A stretch of DNA of 64,000 nucleotides, from contig OY829326.1 in NCBI GenBank assembly GCA_963691655.1, forward strand, positions 37,847,989 through 37,911,988, in the 5' to 3' direction. This document shows, piece by piece, positions 10,991 to 20,539 of this stretch. The position numbers and the translations under genes were made by a program. A model generated the notes under the pieces. That model did not search any database. It was given only the letters and a program-made list of their open reading frames with translations, and had not been told where the DNA came from. Source of the stretch: Toxonevra muliebris. Its lineage: Eukaryota > Arthropoda > Insecta > Diptera > Pallopteridae. The first letter of the stretch is position 1, and each line of letters begins with the position of its first letter.

Positions 10991-13250
10991 TCAGGCCCCA
11001 TTTAATCAATTTATTATGTTTTTCTATCTTATTTTGTGAAACGCTGCTGTGATCACTTAGGAGCAGTGCTGTCGCTGTCACTTCAATTGAACGATTTCAC
11101 TTCACTTTCAAGCCTGACACTTCGTCACTTTCCCTTTCATAAAAACACTTCGGTTTTCCAGTTTCAATGAAAAACTGAAATCGATAAAAAAAAATGTAAG
11201 TATGCTCATCTCTGTAATATGCTCCGACTGTAGCCAGACCAGTGTATTAGAATTTATATTCCCTATAAAAAGTAAAAAGATACCATTTAGCATACATACT
11301 TTAGTATATTTTGAGACCTTTTTTGTTTTTATTTAAATAGATTTTAATTTATTTTTAAGTTCTTCCACTTGTTTGTACTGCTTGGTATTGTTGTGCAGCA
11401 AAAGACTAGTTTCTTATTGTACTAATTTGTGATACCCAATAAATAAATATAAATAAAAAAAAAAAAAAAAATACCTATGTAGCAACATTGATGTCGAACT
11501 GTCATATAATTTATTAAAATTTGGTTGAAAATTAGAAGGTGAGTGGAGGATTTTACTTCTAAATGATTTTATGCAAAAAAGCGACAGTTTCGAACAATTG
11601 TGTCATTTTATTTTTATCGTGAAAAATTCCTTAAAACAAATTATGTACCCTCATTCAAAAAGTTTTGTCGGAGCCTTATTTTGTCTGCCCCACAGTAGCG
11701 CTCCACGAGTTTTTTTTTCGCAAACTAAGCACATAAAAACAGATAAATTTTGAAAATATGTCATTTTCTTATTACGCTTCAAAAACTTAATATGTATTGG
11801 GTGATAACAAAAAAATTCGAATTTATTTAATTTTAAATCAATCAGTTAGAAATAGTATTCACGCATTGATGCGAAAGTGCTGCTATGAGCACTAACATGT
11901 GAGTGTTCAATGCAAATATTGTAGATGCGAAATAGTTTAATACTATGTTCCCACTGAGCCGAAAATGCATGGTTTCGATCATTTCCGTGGTTTCGGCTGA
12001 AACTGCGTTGAAATGCTCAATTTCGGCATATAAAAATATGTCAAACAAAACCATGGAAAGGAGGTGGTTTTAACGAAACCGCATTCAAAACCAAGCAAAA
12101 ATCTAATGCAACCCTGAAAGTGTTTACTGAAATGAATATTGTAATGAATTTGCTCTGACATGCAAAGGTATGCACAGAAAAGGTAGAGGAGCTGCGTTAG
12201 GCAAAAAAAAACTGCAATACATATGAACAAATGGCGAAGGAGCTGCGGCAGCAAGGCTGCATAGTGACTGTGGGTGAAGTAAGAATTTAAATGTGGAAAA
12301 ATACGCACTTTCGCAACATGCAACTGCAGAGATGAAAAACCACCAAATTTGCACCAGCAAACCCTTAAGAAAGCCTTAAATAAAGTGCTGAAGGAATTCA
12401 CCGTTGAGCGAATGCCCACAATGTATTGCATCATTATTTTCATTATAAACTTTCTCCATAAAAATAAAAAAAAAACTTTTCTAAAAGTATAGCATTTTAA
12501 AAAAATTACATTTCTTTATCATCACCCGTTATTTGATTCGTTTATTCTTTTTTCTCCAAAGATTAGTAAAATGTATTCGCCTCCTTTTTTCTAAAAAAAG
12601 TTTATGTAAAATTTTATTGGAAAGGTAAGTGCTTTGAGATTTTATTGAATTAATTCACTTTTTGTTACTGGAATTCACTTAAAATAGGGAAGCCCAAAAA
12701 GTTGTAATTTTTCTGTAATTTTCGCAGACCAGGCAGGAAAAGTTTCTCTTACACCTAAATATGTCTTATATAAAAAGTTTGGTTTCATTCGGCACCGTAA
12801 ATTAGCCTTCCTGTTCTGGAAAAGTTGGAAATATCTTTGTTGGTTGAAATATGTTGAAAATTGTTAATTTTTGATGCGAATTTCTCCAAAACTAAAAGAG
12901 ATAATGGCAAAATTTGTTTGTTCTAGATATTCTACAATAACTATTCAAAATCAAAACAGTTATAACTTTTAAATGTAACTTCTCTTGCTCCAAGAACTGT
13001 TGAAAATCGTTTAGTGAGGTATTCCGAGCTACAGTTCAAGATCGACCTACACTTGTTATCACATAATTAAGTCACTAGAACAATATTTTATGCTGAGTTT
13101 GAAAAATATTTTGTATTAGTAGTCCAAGATTTTTTTATAATGTCATTTAGCGGTACCATTAGTAGCCTTAAAAGATACTAAGAGCAATTACAAAAGAGTA
13201 ACGTATTTTGCGAGCAGTCGGCAATTATGTATGAAGGAGTAAGATTAGAA
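10991..13250. other. AT-rich stretch with repeat debris
   Basis: No intact gene. 11041-11110 has a short GC-balanced patch that may be the decayed 5' end of the mariner. A poly-A run lies near 11456-11470. 11950-12110 repeats short motifs around catggttt and aaaccatgg in both orientations. A Myb-like coding trace is listed separately at 12222. A pyrimidine-rich acceptor (ctccaaag, 12560) and a strong donor (GAAAG|GTAAGT, 12625) bracket a sequence that is stop-rich in all frames. Confidence 0.35.
12222..12290 (+). pseudogene. Trace of a Myb/SANT-like DNA-binding domain
   Basis: The frame from 12222 reads YEQMAKELRQQGCIVTVGEVR, then I and a stop, followed by MWKN in the same frame. This resembles the second half of the Myb/SANT-like domain in Harbinger-associated and MADF-type insect proteins (pattern: I-A-x-E-L-x-x-x-G, then V/T, Q/E-V-R, K-W/M-K-N). 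The stop replaces the expected basic residue. Only about 25 residues are recognisable and no partner transposase is seen nearby, so this is a weak call. Confidence 0.3.
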
Positions 13251-14423
13251 GTGGACATATGTATAATTAAGTCATTTTATATTCTTTCGCAATCAACTTG
13301 ACTTAGTGCACTTAAATTCCGTAAAAACCAATAAAATTGATCATTTTCACATTTCTGTATACTTTAGTTGAAAAATTGAACGATTTCTTAACTTTCATCA
13401 AACTAAGATCACAAATGGACTTAGATTATAATTTGAAAATATCAGCCAAACCTACACGCAAGCGATTAAACGAAAAAAATAATATTGGACAAATTATCAG
13501 TCATAAACCCAATGGTCCAAAAAAAATATTGCGCAGCGTATTCAGTTCGCTAAACGAATCTCCACTAGTACCAGCATTTTTGGAAAACGATTGTTTGGAA
13601 CGAAGAATCCAAATTAAATGTGTTTGGGATCCATCAAATACTGAGCTGGACCCAAAATTTACTAAGAAAAATTTACTGTAAAACATGGGGCCCTTGTGTA
13701 ATGGTTTGGTGGTGTTTCACTTCATCTGGAGTTAGACCAATTGCTTAAATCGATAGCAAAATTACTGAAGAAAAGTACAAAGGCATCCTTAAAAATCATC
13801 TTCTCCAAGAATACGGTGAAAATTTACCTTTGGGTTGGATCTTTCAGCATGATAACGACCCGAAACACACATATCGGGTCGTTAAGTCTTGGTTAAATGA
13901 GAACAAAATAAAAATTCTCGAGTGGCCAGCCCAAAGTCCATATTTAAACCATATAAAAAATCTATAGAGTATTTTAAAAAGGATCGTGGCAGCGCAAAAA
14001 CCTTCAAATAAGGCTTCCTTATGGGCTATCATTCAGGAGGAATGGAATCAAATCACTGCTACACAATGCTCTGGTACTAGTAGAAAAGATGTACAGAAAT
14101 TATCAGGCAAAAATGGTTTCCACATATACTAACAGTACCAAAGATAAAATTTCTGTTCAAAATTAAAAATCATCACTTATTATTTTTAAATAGTTTTGTT
14201 TAGCATATGACCTAATTATATGACCGCAAATTACACCATAGACATACGATAATTTGGAAAAATTTTACATATTTGACATTATAACTGTTTATTTCTTTTA
14301 TAATTTTAAATATTTAACTGTTATTTATTTATTTTACCTTTTGCTTTGTTTCTTTTCAATAGAAACTTTATTTTTTCTTCAAATTCTTCTGCTCATAAGT
14401 GTATGACTTGATTGTATGTCCAC
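13251..14423 (+). mobile_element. Tc1-like transposon with degenerate terminal inverted repeats
   Basis: The left end at 13251-13275 (gtggacata, a variable part, then aagtcat) matches the reverse complement of 14403-14423, which has the same two blocks with four fewer bases between them. The interval encloses the decayed Tc1-like transposase. At about 1.17 kb it is shorter than a typical 1.6-kb Tc1 element, so internal deletion is likely. A clean TA duplication is not obvious at either end. Confidence 0.6.
13415..14132 (+). pseudogene. Tc1-like transposase, inactivated
   Basis: Read across frameshifts, the plus strand shows the order of a Tc1 transposase: KCVWDPSNTELDPKFTKKN near 13615, then a WGPCVMVWWCF block matching the family's GSVMVWGCF, then GWIFQHDNDPKHT (second catalytic Asp) near 13835, then ILEWPAQSP near 13915. 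The third catalytic motif, normally SPDLNPIENLW, reads SPYLNHIKNL and a stop, so the Asp, the Glu and the Trp are all altered. Frame changes lie near 13680, and an in-frame stop interrupts the segment near 13745. The N-terminal DNA-binding half is poorly recognisable. The copy is dead. Confidence 0.85.
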
Positions 14424-15438
14424 AAGTGTATGTGCATGTACCGAGCAGAATTTCACTGCACGGTGTCGGAATGCATTGAACATCTTCCACTTAAATGTAA
14501 GAGATTGTTTCTTTGAAGAAAATCCCAAGGGGGCTTGTAAACTTTAATGGACTCATAAAAGTTAATGAAATCAATTTTCCACTGTGACTAAAAAAAGTTT
14601 ATCTACTTCTGTGACTTTCTTCAAGTGTAGATATCCCCCCCACAATAACACTAATTCCCAGAATACCAAGATTCCAATCATTTTTAAAGAAACAAATTTA
14701 TATTAGTTTGATATTGTTAAAAGTCATTTATTTGGAAATAAAAGCAAAAAATCGTTTGCTTTTTAAACATTTTTAAATAATAACTTTAATTTTTTAATAC
14801 ATTTCCGAAGAGGGAAAAACAAAAATTATATCCTAAACATATAAGCAAAAATATGTTCAGTTTCTATTTTAGTTAAAATTTTAGTTTAGCTGCTTTTTAG
14901 TTCTCCAATAATTTTTTTTTTTTTTTTTGTATTTATTACATTTGGGTACTAAAACGTACTTTTCTCAATATGTATATAAATTACAATTTTCTCTTTATAA
15001 GTTTCTACAAGTTAACACACATAATGAAGACTGCTGCGCATTAAATAAAAGCGAGAAATTATAAAATTAAAAGCTTTCAATTAAAACAAAGACGCTCTTT
15101 TCGAAAAAATTACTAAATCAAATTCCATAAAAAACACAAATTACCGATTGAACGCAAAAAAAAATGTTTAAGGAATGCGAAAATTATATGAACTTTAAAT
15201 AAAAAGACATGGAAAATTATATTTTTTTTTTTATAAAACATTCGGTTTTTATTCATGTGGCTTTTAATTTTACTTATTCTTTTCTTCAAATCAGTCTCCA
15301 CGAGTACATCGTGTTGCTAGTTTTATGTTTGTTTTAACTAAATATTTTTAAACGAACGATTTTCCTGCAAGCGAGCGAGAGAACGTTAATGGACCAGTGA
15401 TACTTTCTCTTATTGTATAAAATAAAGCCGGCCAGCGT
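14424..15438. other. AT-rich spacer
   Basis: Nothing gene-like is seen. It contains a T-run near 14910-14928 and A/T-rich filler between the Tc1-like element and the DnaJ-1 3' end. Its right part could belong to the DnaJ-1 3' UTR if polyadenylation occurs further downstream than the signal suggested at 15439. Confidence 0.35.
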
Positions 15439-15444
15439 TTTATT
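15439..15444 (-). terminator. Candidate polyadenylation signal for DnaJ-1
   Basis: TTTATT on the plus strand is AATAAA on the minus strand, about 590 nt downstream of the DnaJ-1 stop. Several other TTTATT sites lie further left (for example near 15247), so the choice is a guess. Confidence 0.3.
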
Positions 15445-16034
15445 AATAAAGGAAAAGTGAGCCACTGCCCAAACGCTTGCACTCGAGTACAGAATTATCT
15501 TGTGTTTGTTTCGCGTTAGCTAAACGACTCTAGGCTTTTACAATATTTTAGGTTTGTTGTTTTTATATTTAACTTACAAACTATGCAGCATTACAATAAT
15601 GATAATATTAATTAATTAATTTTAATATTAATAATAATAAAAATTATAATAATGTACAGAAAATAACTATTGTTTTACAGAACATAGCAGAAAAATGTTT
15701 TGGAACGCTACTATACAATAAATTTAAAAATTTTCAAATTGGCCCAAGGAAACGAATATAACTGATGTTTAACTTAAAATTTGAATTTAATTACAACAAG
15801 CGTTTGAAGTCGACAAGTTAGTTAAAAATTATTGGCTTTTCGAATTAAAATATAAAATGATATTCCAAATTTGACGCTTGCTTTCTGCTTCACACTTAAA
15901 ATGCTTCAACGAAGCTTAGCTTTGATAGTTTGTTTCTTTCTTTCTTATTTTTCCCGCCCCAATTACTACACCACGTGACTAACACTCATCTAGTACATAC
16001 ACTTCACTTCATCCATACACTACCCCATCGCTCT

Positions 16035-17072
16035 TTAATTCGGCAATATTTCCGAGAGCAGCTCCTTGGTGCCCGACAGCAGAGTATCGGGAAATTTGAT
16101 GTCGAAAGCTACTAACAAATCACCACGCCTCGTTGGCTCCTTGGGAAATGGCAACCCTCTACCGGATATGCGTTTCACTGTATTTGGTTTGATGATCTCG
16201 CCCTGTGAGTTCACAGTGATTTTGTCACCATGCAACGTTGGCACTTGTACCACTGCACCACACAGCGCCTGCTTCAGACTGACATGTGCATTATATTTGA
16301 TATCACTGCCTTCGCGCTTAAAGTGTGGATGTGGCTTATCGCGTATTATGAAAATTATGTCAGCGGGCACGTGACCAGGTGTCTGGTCACCTTCTTTCGG
16401 GAATGTGATCTTTGTTCCTGCTTTCCACCCAGGCTTTACTGTGATGTTGAGCACTTTTTCTTCTTTGCGTGCTTGTCCTGTGGCCATTGACATGCGTGAA
16501 ATCTTCATTTTCTTAATGCAGCCTTTATCGACTTCTTCCAGCGCGACGTACAGATCATGCTCAATGGGTGCGTCTTGCATTTGACGTTTACGATTTGGTT
16601 GCGCATTGAACGACTGAGAGCGGAATGCACCGCCACCAGGTCCCATCTGTGAATAAATGTCGTCCTCATTCATGCCGCCACCCATAAACATTTGCTGTGA
16701 ATCGAACATGCGCCCAGGATCACTGGAGCCAAAGAAGATGCCAAACGGATCAGCAGAGCCGAAGAACTGTGCGAAAGTAGCGCGCGGGTCACCGTGAAAC
16801 TGATAGGAGTAAGTGCCTCCCTGTTCGCCTCCTGCACCACCAGGCACTCCTCCTTTCAGACCTTCCTCGCCATACTGATCAAATATATCACGCTTCTTCT
16901 TGTCAGACAGCACTTCATACGCTTCAGCAATTTCTTTGAAACGCTCCTCCGCTTGTGGTGTTTTATTCTTGTCGGGATGGTATTTGAGCGCCAGTTTACG
17001 GTAGGCTTTCTTAATCTCGTCATCCGTGGCAGTTTTGTTGATGCCCAGGATTTTATAGAAGTCTTTACCCAT
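16035..17072 (-). CDS. DnaJ-1: DnaJ-1, type II Hsp40 co-chaperone (DNAJB1/DNAJB4-like)
   Basis: A single uninterrupted 345-residue frame. Residues 1-69 form a J domain beginning [13 protein letters not shown], with the HPD motif at 32-34 (KYHPDK) that stimulates Hsp70 ATPase. A Gly/Phe-rich linker follows (about 70-165: [33 protein letters not shown]). The C-terminal half is the two-lobed substrate-binding region ([20 protein letters not shown], then [18 protein letters not shown], then ISGRGLPFP, ending in a short dimerisation helix, [10 protein letters not shown]). The CxxCxGxG zinc repeats of type I proteins are absent, so this is type II. It should act in cytosol and nucleus, passing unfolded clients to Hsp70. 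Length and intronless CDS fit the fly gene. The start is fixed by the conserved MGKD opening. A heat-shock promoter lies about 1.15 kb upstream. In Drosophila this gene and Usp47 both map to 64E, supporting orthology. Confidence 0.96.
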   Translation of the reverse strand: MGKDFYKILGINKTATDDEIKKAYRKLALKYHPDKNKTPQAEERFKEIAEAYEVLSDKKKRDIFDQYGEEGLKGGVPGGAGGEQGGTYSYQFHGDPRATFAQFFGSADPFGIFFGSSDPGRMFDSQQMFMGGGMNEDDIYSQMGPGGGAFRSQSFNAQPNRKRQMQDAPIEHDLYVALEEVDKGCIKKMKISRMSMATGQARKEEKVLNITVKPGWKAGTKITFPKEGDQTPGHVPADIIFIIRDKPHPHFKREGSDIKYNAHVSLKQALCGAVVQVPTLHGDKITVNSQGEIIKPNTVKRISGRGLPFPKEPTRRGDLLVAFDIKFPDTLLSGTKELLSEILPN

Positions 17073-18227
17073 GTCCCTTTATAGATTTCTTTGTGTTTAC
17101 AAATATTAATTTGACGGATTTTGTTTTTAAATCTGTAAAGTAAAAAAAAAAATTTTAAATGTTAAAAAATTACGCAAGTTAAATTTCAAAAGAAATTTCT
17201 AGATTTCAGTGGATTTCTAAATTAATTGCGATCAAATAAAAATTGTTCCACTGTGCTGCATCTTGTACTGTGTTTTATTTATCAATAGAAACGAAACAGG
17301 CAAAAGAAAATCAAAGAAAAACCTTCAAAACATTTATTTTATCAGCTTGTGTGCAAGAATTTTCTAGAATTTCGTTTTTTATCGTTCGTTCCACCAAGAA
17401 CAATCAAAACAGAAACGAAATTGAGTGAATGAAATGAAATGAAATTTTTTTTTGCCAACATATTAAAAATTGTATTTCCACAATTGTTTTTTCTCGCATA
17501 TGCTTTCATCTCGTTCTGGCAAAGGCAAACGCAAAATACGAAAACTTTTAACTATGAATGCGGTTCGCTTGCACTTATACCAGGGCGCGCGCGGAATCAA
17601 CCAGAAGAAACGAAATTTGACGTAAGCACCCAATTTGATAATTCAAAAAAAATTTGCATTGGATTTAAACAAATAAAAAAATAAAAAAAACAAAAAAAAA
17701 AAAACATTAAAATTTATACAAAGAATGTTTCAGGAAGCTTCGCAAACTTGTAAAAATGCCATTGCCCCGCGTTTGCTCAGAATTATACGTTTATTGGCTT
17801 CACTACCCACCACCTTCTTTCCTTTTACACATACTTCAGTTACACAATTTTACAAATGTTTTTTAACCAAACTTATTTGAAAACTTTCAATGTTATTTTA
17901 ATAACACGATTGTGGCAATCCTTGAAAAGTGTGAAAAATCTTTTTGGTATTTAAATATTTACCTTTTTTATAGCAATTGTGTTATTTATAAATTAGCTTT
18001 CACTTCACAATTTTCCTTTATTTTTGTTGCACGCACAATTTTACTTCTTTTTTTTTTTTATTTTAAATAATTAACAAAATTTAAATAGTTGACTTGATGC
18101 TTTGATAAAAAAATTTATTGTACAAAATTGAAATCAAAATTGATAGAATTCCTTTATTTCTCTATACAACTTCTTTTGTGTGTCCTAGTCTTGATATAAG
18201 ATGTTTCGTTCTCACTTGTTTTTAATT
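17073..18227 (-). other. DnaJ-1 5' leader region (UTR, possibly with an intron)
   Basis: This is the interval between the predicted transcription start and the DnaJ-1 ATG. It contains no conserved coding frame. The first bases after the predicted start are A-rich on the minus strand (AATTAAAAACAAGTGAG), as in fly heat-shock leaders, which are translated during stress. At about 1.15 kb it is long for such a leader, so a 5' UTR intron is plausible, but I could not pin its splice sites. Confidence 0.45.
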
Positions 18228-18324
18228 GAATGCGCTCACCCGCTCGCGAAACCTCTATTTATAGCGGATACTGTTTCGCCTTCTAGAATGTTCCAGATGC
18301 TTTTGACATTTCTCAAATGTTCCG
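18227..18324 (-). promoter_or_regulatory. Heat-shock promoter of DnaJ-1: HSEs, TATA box, initiator
   Basis: Reading the minus strand: the TATA box is TATAAATAG at 18263-18255. A heat-shock element at 18281-18296 (plus strand ttctagaatgttccag) has alternating TTC/GAA units with correct 2-bp spacing. A second, weaker element is at 18310-18324 (ttctcaaatgttccg, middle unit degenerate). A plausible initiator, CATTCAATTAAAA, places the start at about 18227, 36 bp below the TATA box and closely resembling fly hsp leaders. Heat-shock factor trimers bind such TTC/GAA arrays. The layout and distance to DnaJ-1 make it that gene's inducible promoter; the start position is inferred. Confidence 0.8.
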
Positions 18325-19323
18325 TTTCATTTCCCTCAAAATTTCATATCTGATAATGATGTATACTTCCATTTGAAATGGGCGAATAGGGATTATCTTT
18401 CGTTAGGGGCAGTCGATACCGTTCAAAAACTTGGAAAATACAAATTACTGTAACAGATTTTGGTAGTATTATCTAAATTATGTGGGGAAAGGTTACTACC
18501 GGCACCTTTTTCAACAAAATATTTATATTTCACATAAAATTTATGCTTTTCAAAAAAATAAGATTTCCCCCCTCAAATAAAGCGGTTGCGAATTAAAAGC
18601 AACACTGTTCCGTTCTAAAAACAACACCAATTCGCAATTGAAATTTTGTTTGACAGACGCTACACAACATGAACATTTCACAATAGAAGAAAATTTTCTT
18701 GCGCAAACATTAGGGGCTTATCTTTTTTTGTCCGGAGATATCACAAACATTGTCATGTTTCTTTTTAGATCCGAGAGCTAAAATTTTGTACTTCTTTTTG
18801 TAGCTAGAGCACAATCGGAGTGTGCTCTACGTCCTCGAAAAATTGGCTAAGTTAACAGAAACCAAATAAAAAAAAATGTTTTGACGACAGTAGTGAAAAT
18901 AAGTTATAAGCTAAATATTTTAAATAAACACTATAAATTTACAATTTCAGAGTTTTCTGAGCGTACTCTGATCAGATGATGCTTAATGTGCTCGATTTCT
19001 ATTGCGATCAGAGTTCTGAGCTAAAGAAAACCGCAACCGAAATAAAAAGTAAACTAGAGTCCATAAAATTAAGGGAATTGGAGCCCGATCGAGCTGTTGT
19101 CGAAAAGAAAAATTAATATACCCAGGCGAAATTTTTTTCAAAGTTAAAGGTTTAAGAAGATGGGCGTGGGAATATTTTTCACTCAAGTCCTTAAGTCCTT
19201 GTCCTTTTTTTTCTTCTTCGACTTCTAAGGTTAATTTATTATTAGCGCAAGTGCCAGTGCATTGTTACTTTTTGAGTTTCTTCCTTATTCCTTATCGCTT
19301 TTTTCGTTTACCCTCACACCCTA
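18325..19323. other. Spacer upstream of the DnaJ-1 promoter
   Basis: No gene is recognised. It is moderately AT-rich with scattered short ORFs. I saw no further clear heat-shock elements. Confidence 0.4.
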
Positions 19324-19587
19324 CGGGTGCGTTTTGCGGACGTGAAATCAGAAAACCTCAATTCAAAGTGATTAATCAAAATTCAGTAATTTTTTAGTCA
19401 TCAAATTTTAGTTTTGTAAAATGTTTTAATTCCTTTCCAAAAATAAAATTATGGACGATTTCGACTTTGTGTCGAGCCAAAATGCTGACCTGAATAATCA
19501 GAAAAATAATAATCAGAAACACTCAGCGACGCGTTTTTAACACACTCTGAAATCAGTTTTTCTGATTTTACGTCCGCGAAACGCTCC
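19324..19587. repeat. 264-bp miniature inverted-repeat element
   Basis: The left arm (19325-19355) starts gggtgcgttttgcggacgtg and continues aaatcagaaaa. The right arm (19557-19587) is its near-complete reverse complement (acgtccgcgaaacgctcc at the end). TA occurs at both outer borders (cctA|C and ctcc|TA), consistent with a TA target duplication. There is no coding capacity. A third, direct-orientation copy of the arm lies at about 19771-19800 (tgcgtttaccggatgcaaaa), so part of a second element is probably fused or nested here. Confidence 0.65.
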
Positions 19588-20082
19588 TATTGTCAACTTA
19601 CTGTCTCACTTATTGTGTTCAGAAAATGAGTTACTGGCTTGGCAAAACCGTTTGGTGTTAACGCAGAGTAAACTCTTCTACTGTTTGAATCATAAGCTGC
19701 AAAATTATCGATATTCTTTCCTTCCTGGGAAAAGTTTACTTACATATATTTCGTATATGGCAATAAACAATGGTTGCGTTTACCGGATGCAAAATCAGAA
19801 AAATTGCTTTCAAAGTGTGTTAGAAACGCGTCCTAAGTACTTATGATTAGCAAAGCGGACGCCATTTTTGTAATCATTTTATTTTTCTGATTTTTCAGGT
19901 CAGCATGATTTCTCAAAACTTTGAAAGTTGACAAGCTTTTCTGATTCTCAATTCAAAAGTAATGCCCATAATCATTTTTCTGTACCCAAAATGTCAGCCA
20001 ATTCATCTTATCTGGCAAGTCTGGTTGCTGACTTGACGTTTGTGAAATTGTTTTGCCCAACCATTTTGTGCTGTCGCTACTC

Positions 20083-20539
20083 AGTGTTCGAATTGGAAAA
20101 TTCCAAAGGGATTGACTTCTTGTATTTGAGTGGATCTACTTAGATTACAGTAAATTAAAATGCACGGAAAATGCAGTGGACTAAAAGATAAACAACAGAT
20201 GATGTGAAAATTAAGATTTCGAAACTTCAGCCAACGACGAAGCAAAGAACTCGGATTTAAATTATTAAAATAAAAGAAAGTGACAACAAAAGATAAAACT
20301 AGAAGGAACGGTGCGAAAAAAGTCACGATTTTCATAAACTACTTTTGACTTGATACCAAAAAAAAAGGAATTTAAATAAACTGCATAAAACACGATAAAA
20401 ATTTCTTCATAAAAAATCAAGTGTGCAGCGGATTTGTTGTGTGTGCTGAGTCAAGAAAAATAGAAAAACGAAAATAATTTTCAGCAATTCGAAGTGTTTT
20501 CTTTTTTTATTTTGTTTTTGTGAAAAATAAATGCAATGG
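20083..20539 (+). other. Candidate 5' leader exon (possibly of Usp47)
   Basis: The stretch looks like a fly 5' UTR: A-rich, low in T, ending in a strong donor (ATGCAATGG|GTGAGT at 20539/20540). A TCAGTG initiator-like site at 20081-20086 could be the start, with a weak downstream-element match (GGATTG at 20109). The only downstream plus-strand acceptor I can tie to a gene is the Usp47 acceptor at 41466, 21 kb away. The ATG at 20531 would then open a short upstream frame that overlaps the Usp47 start. The link to Usp47 is inference; an unseen gene is also possible. Confidence 0.3.

Noticed and set aside
12560..12625. Short segment between a good acceptor and a strong donor.
   Set aside because: It contains stops and gives no meaningful peptide; at best a non-coding exon.
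16066..16490. Plus-strand frames opposite DnaJ-1.
   Set aside because: Antisense shadows of a conserved chaperone gene.
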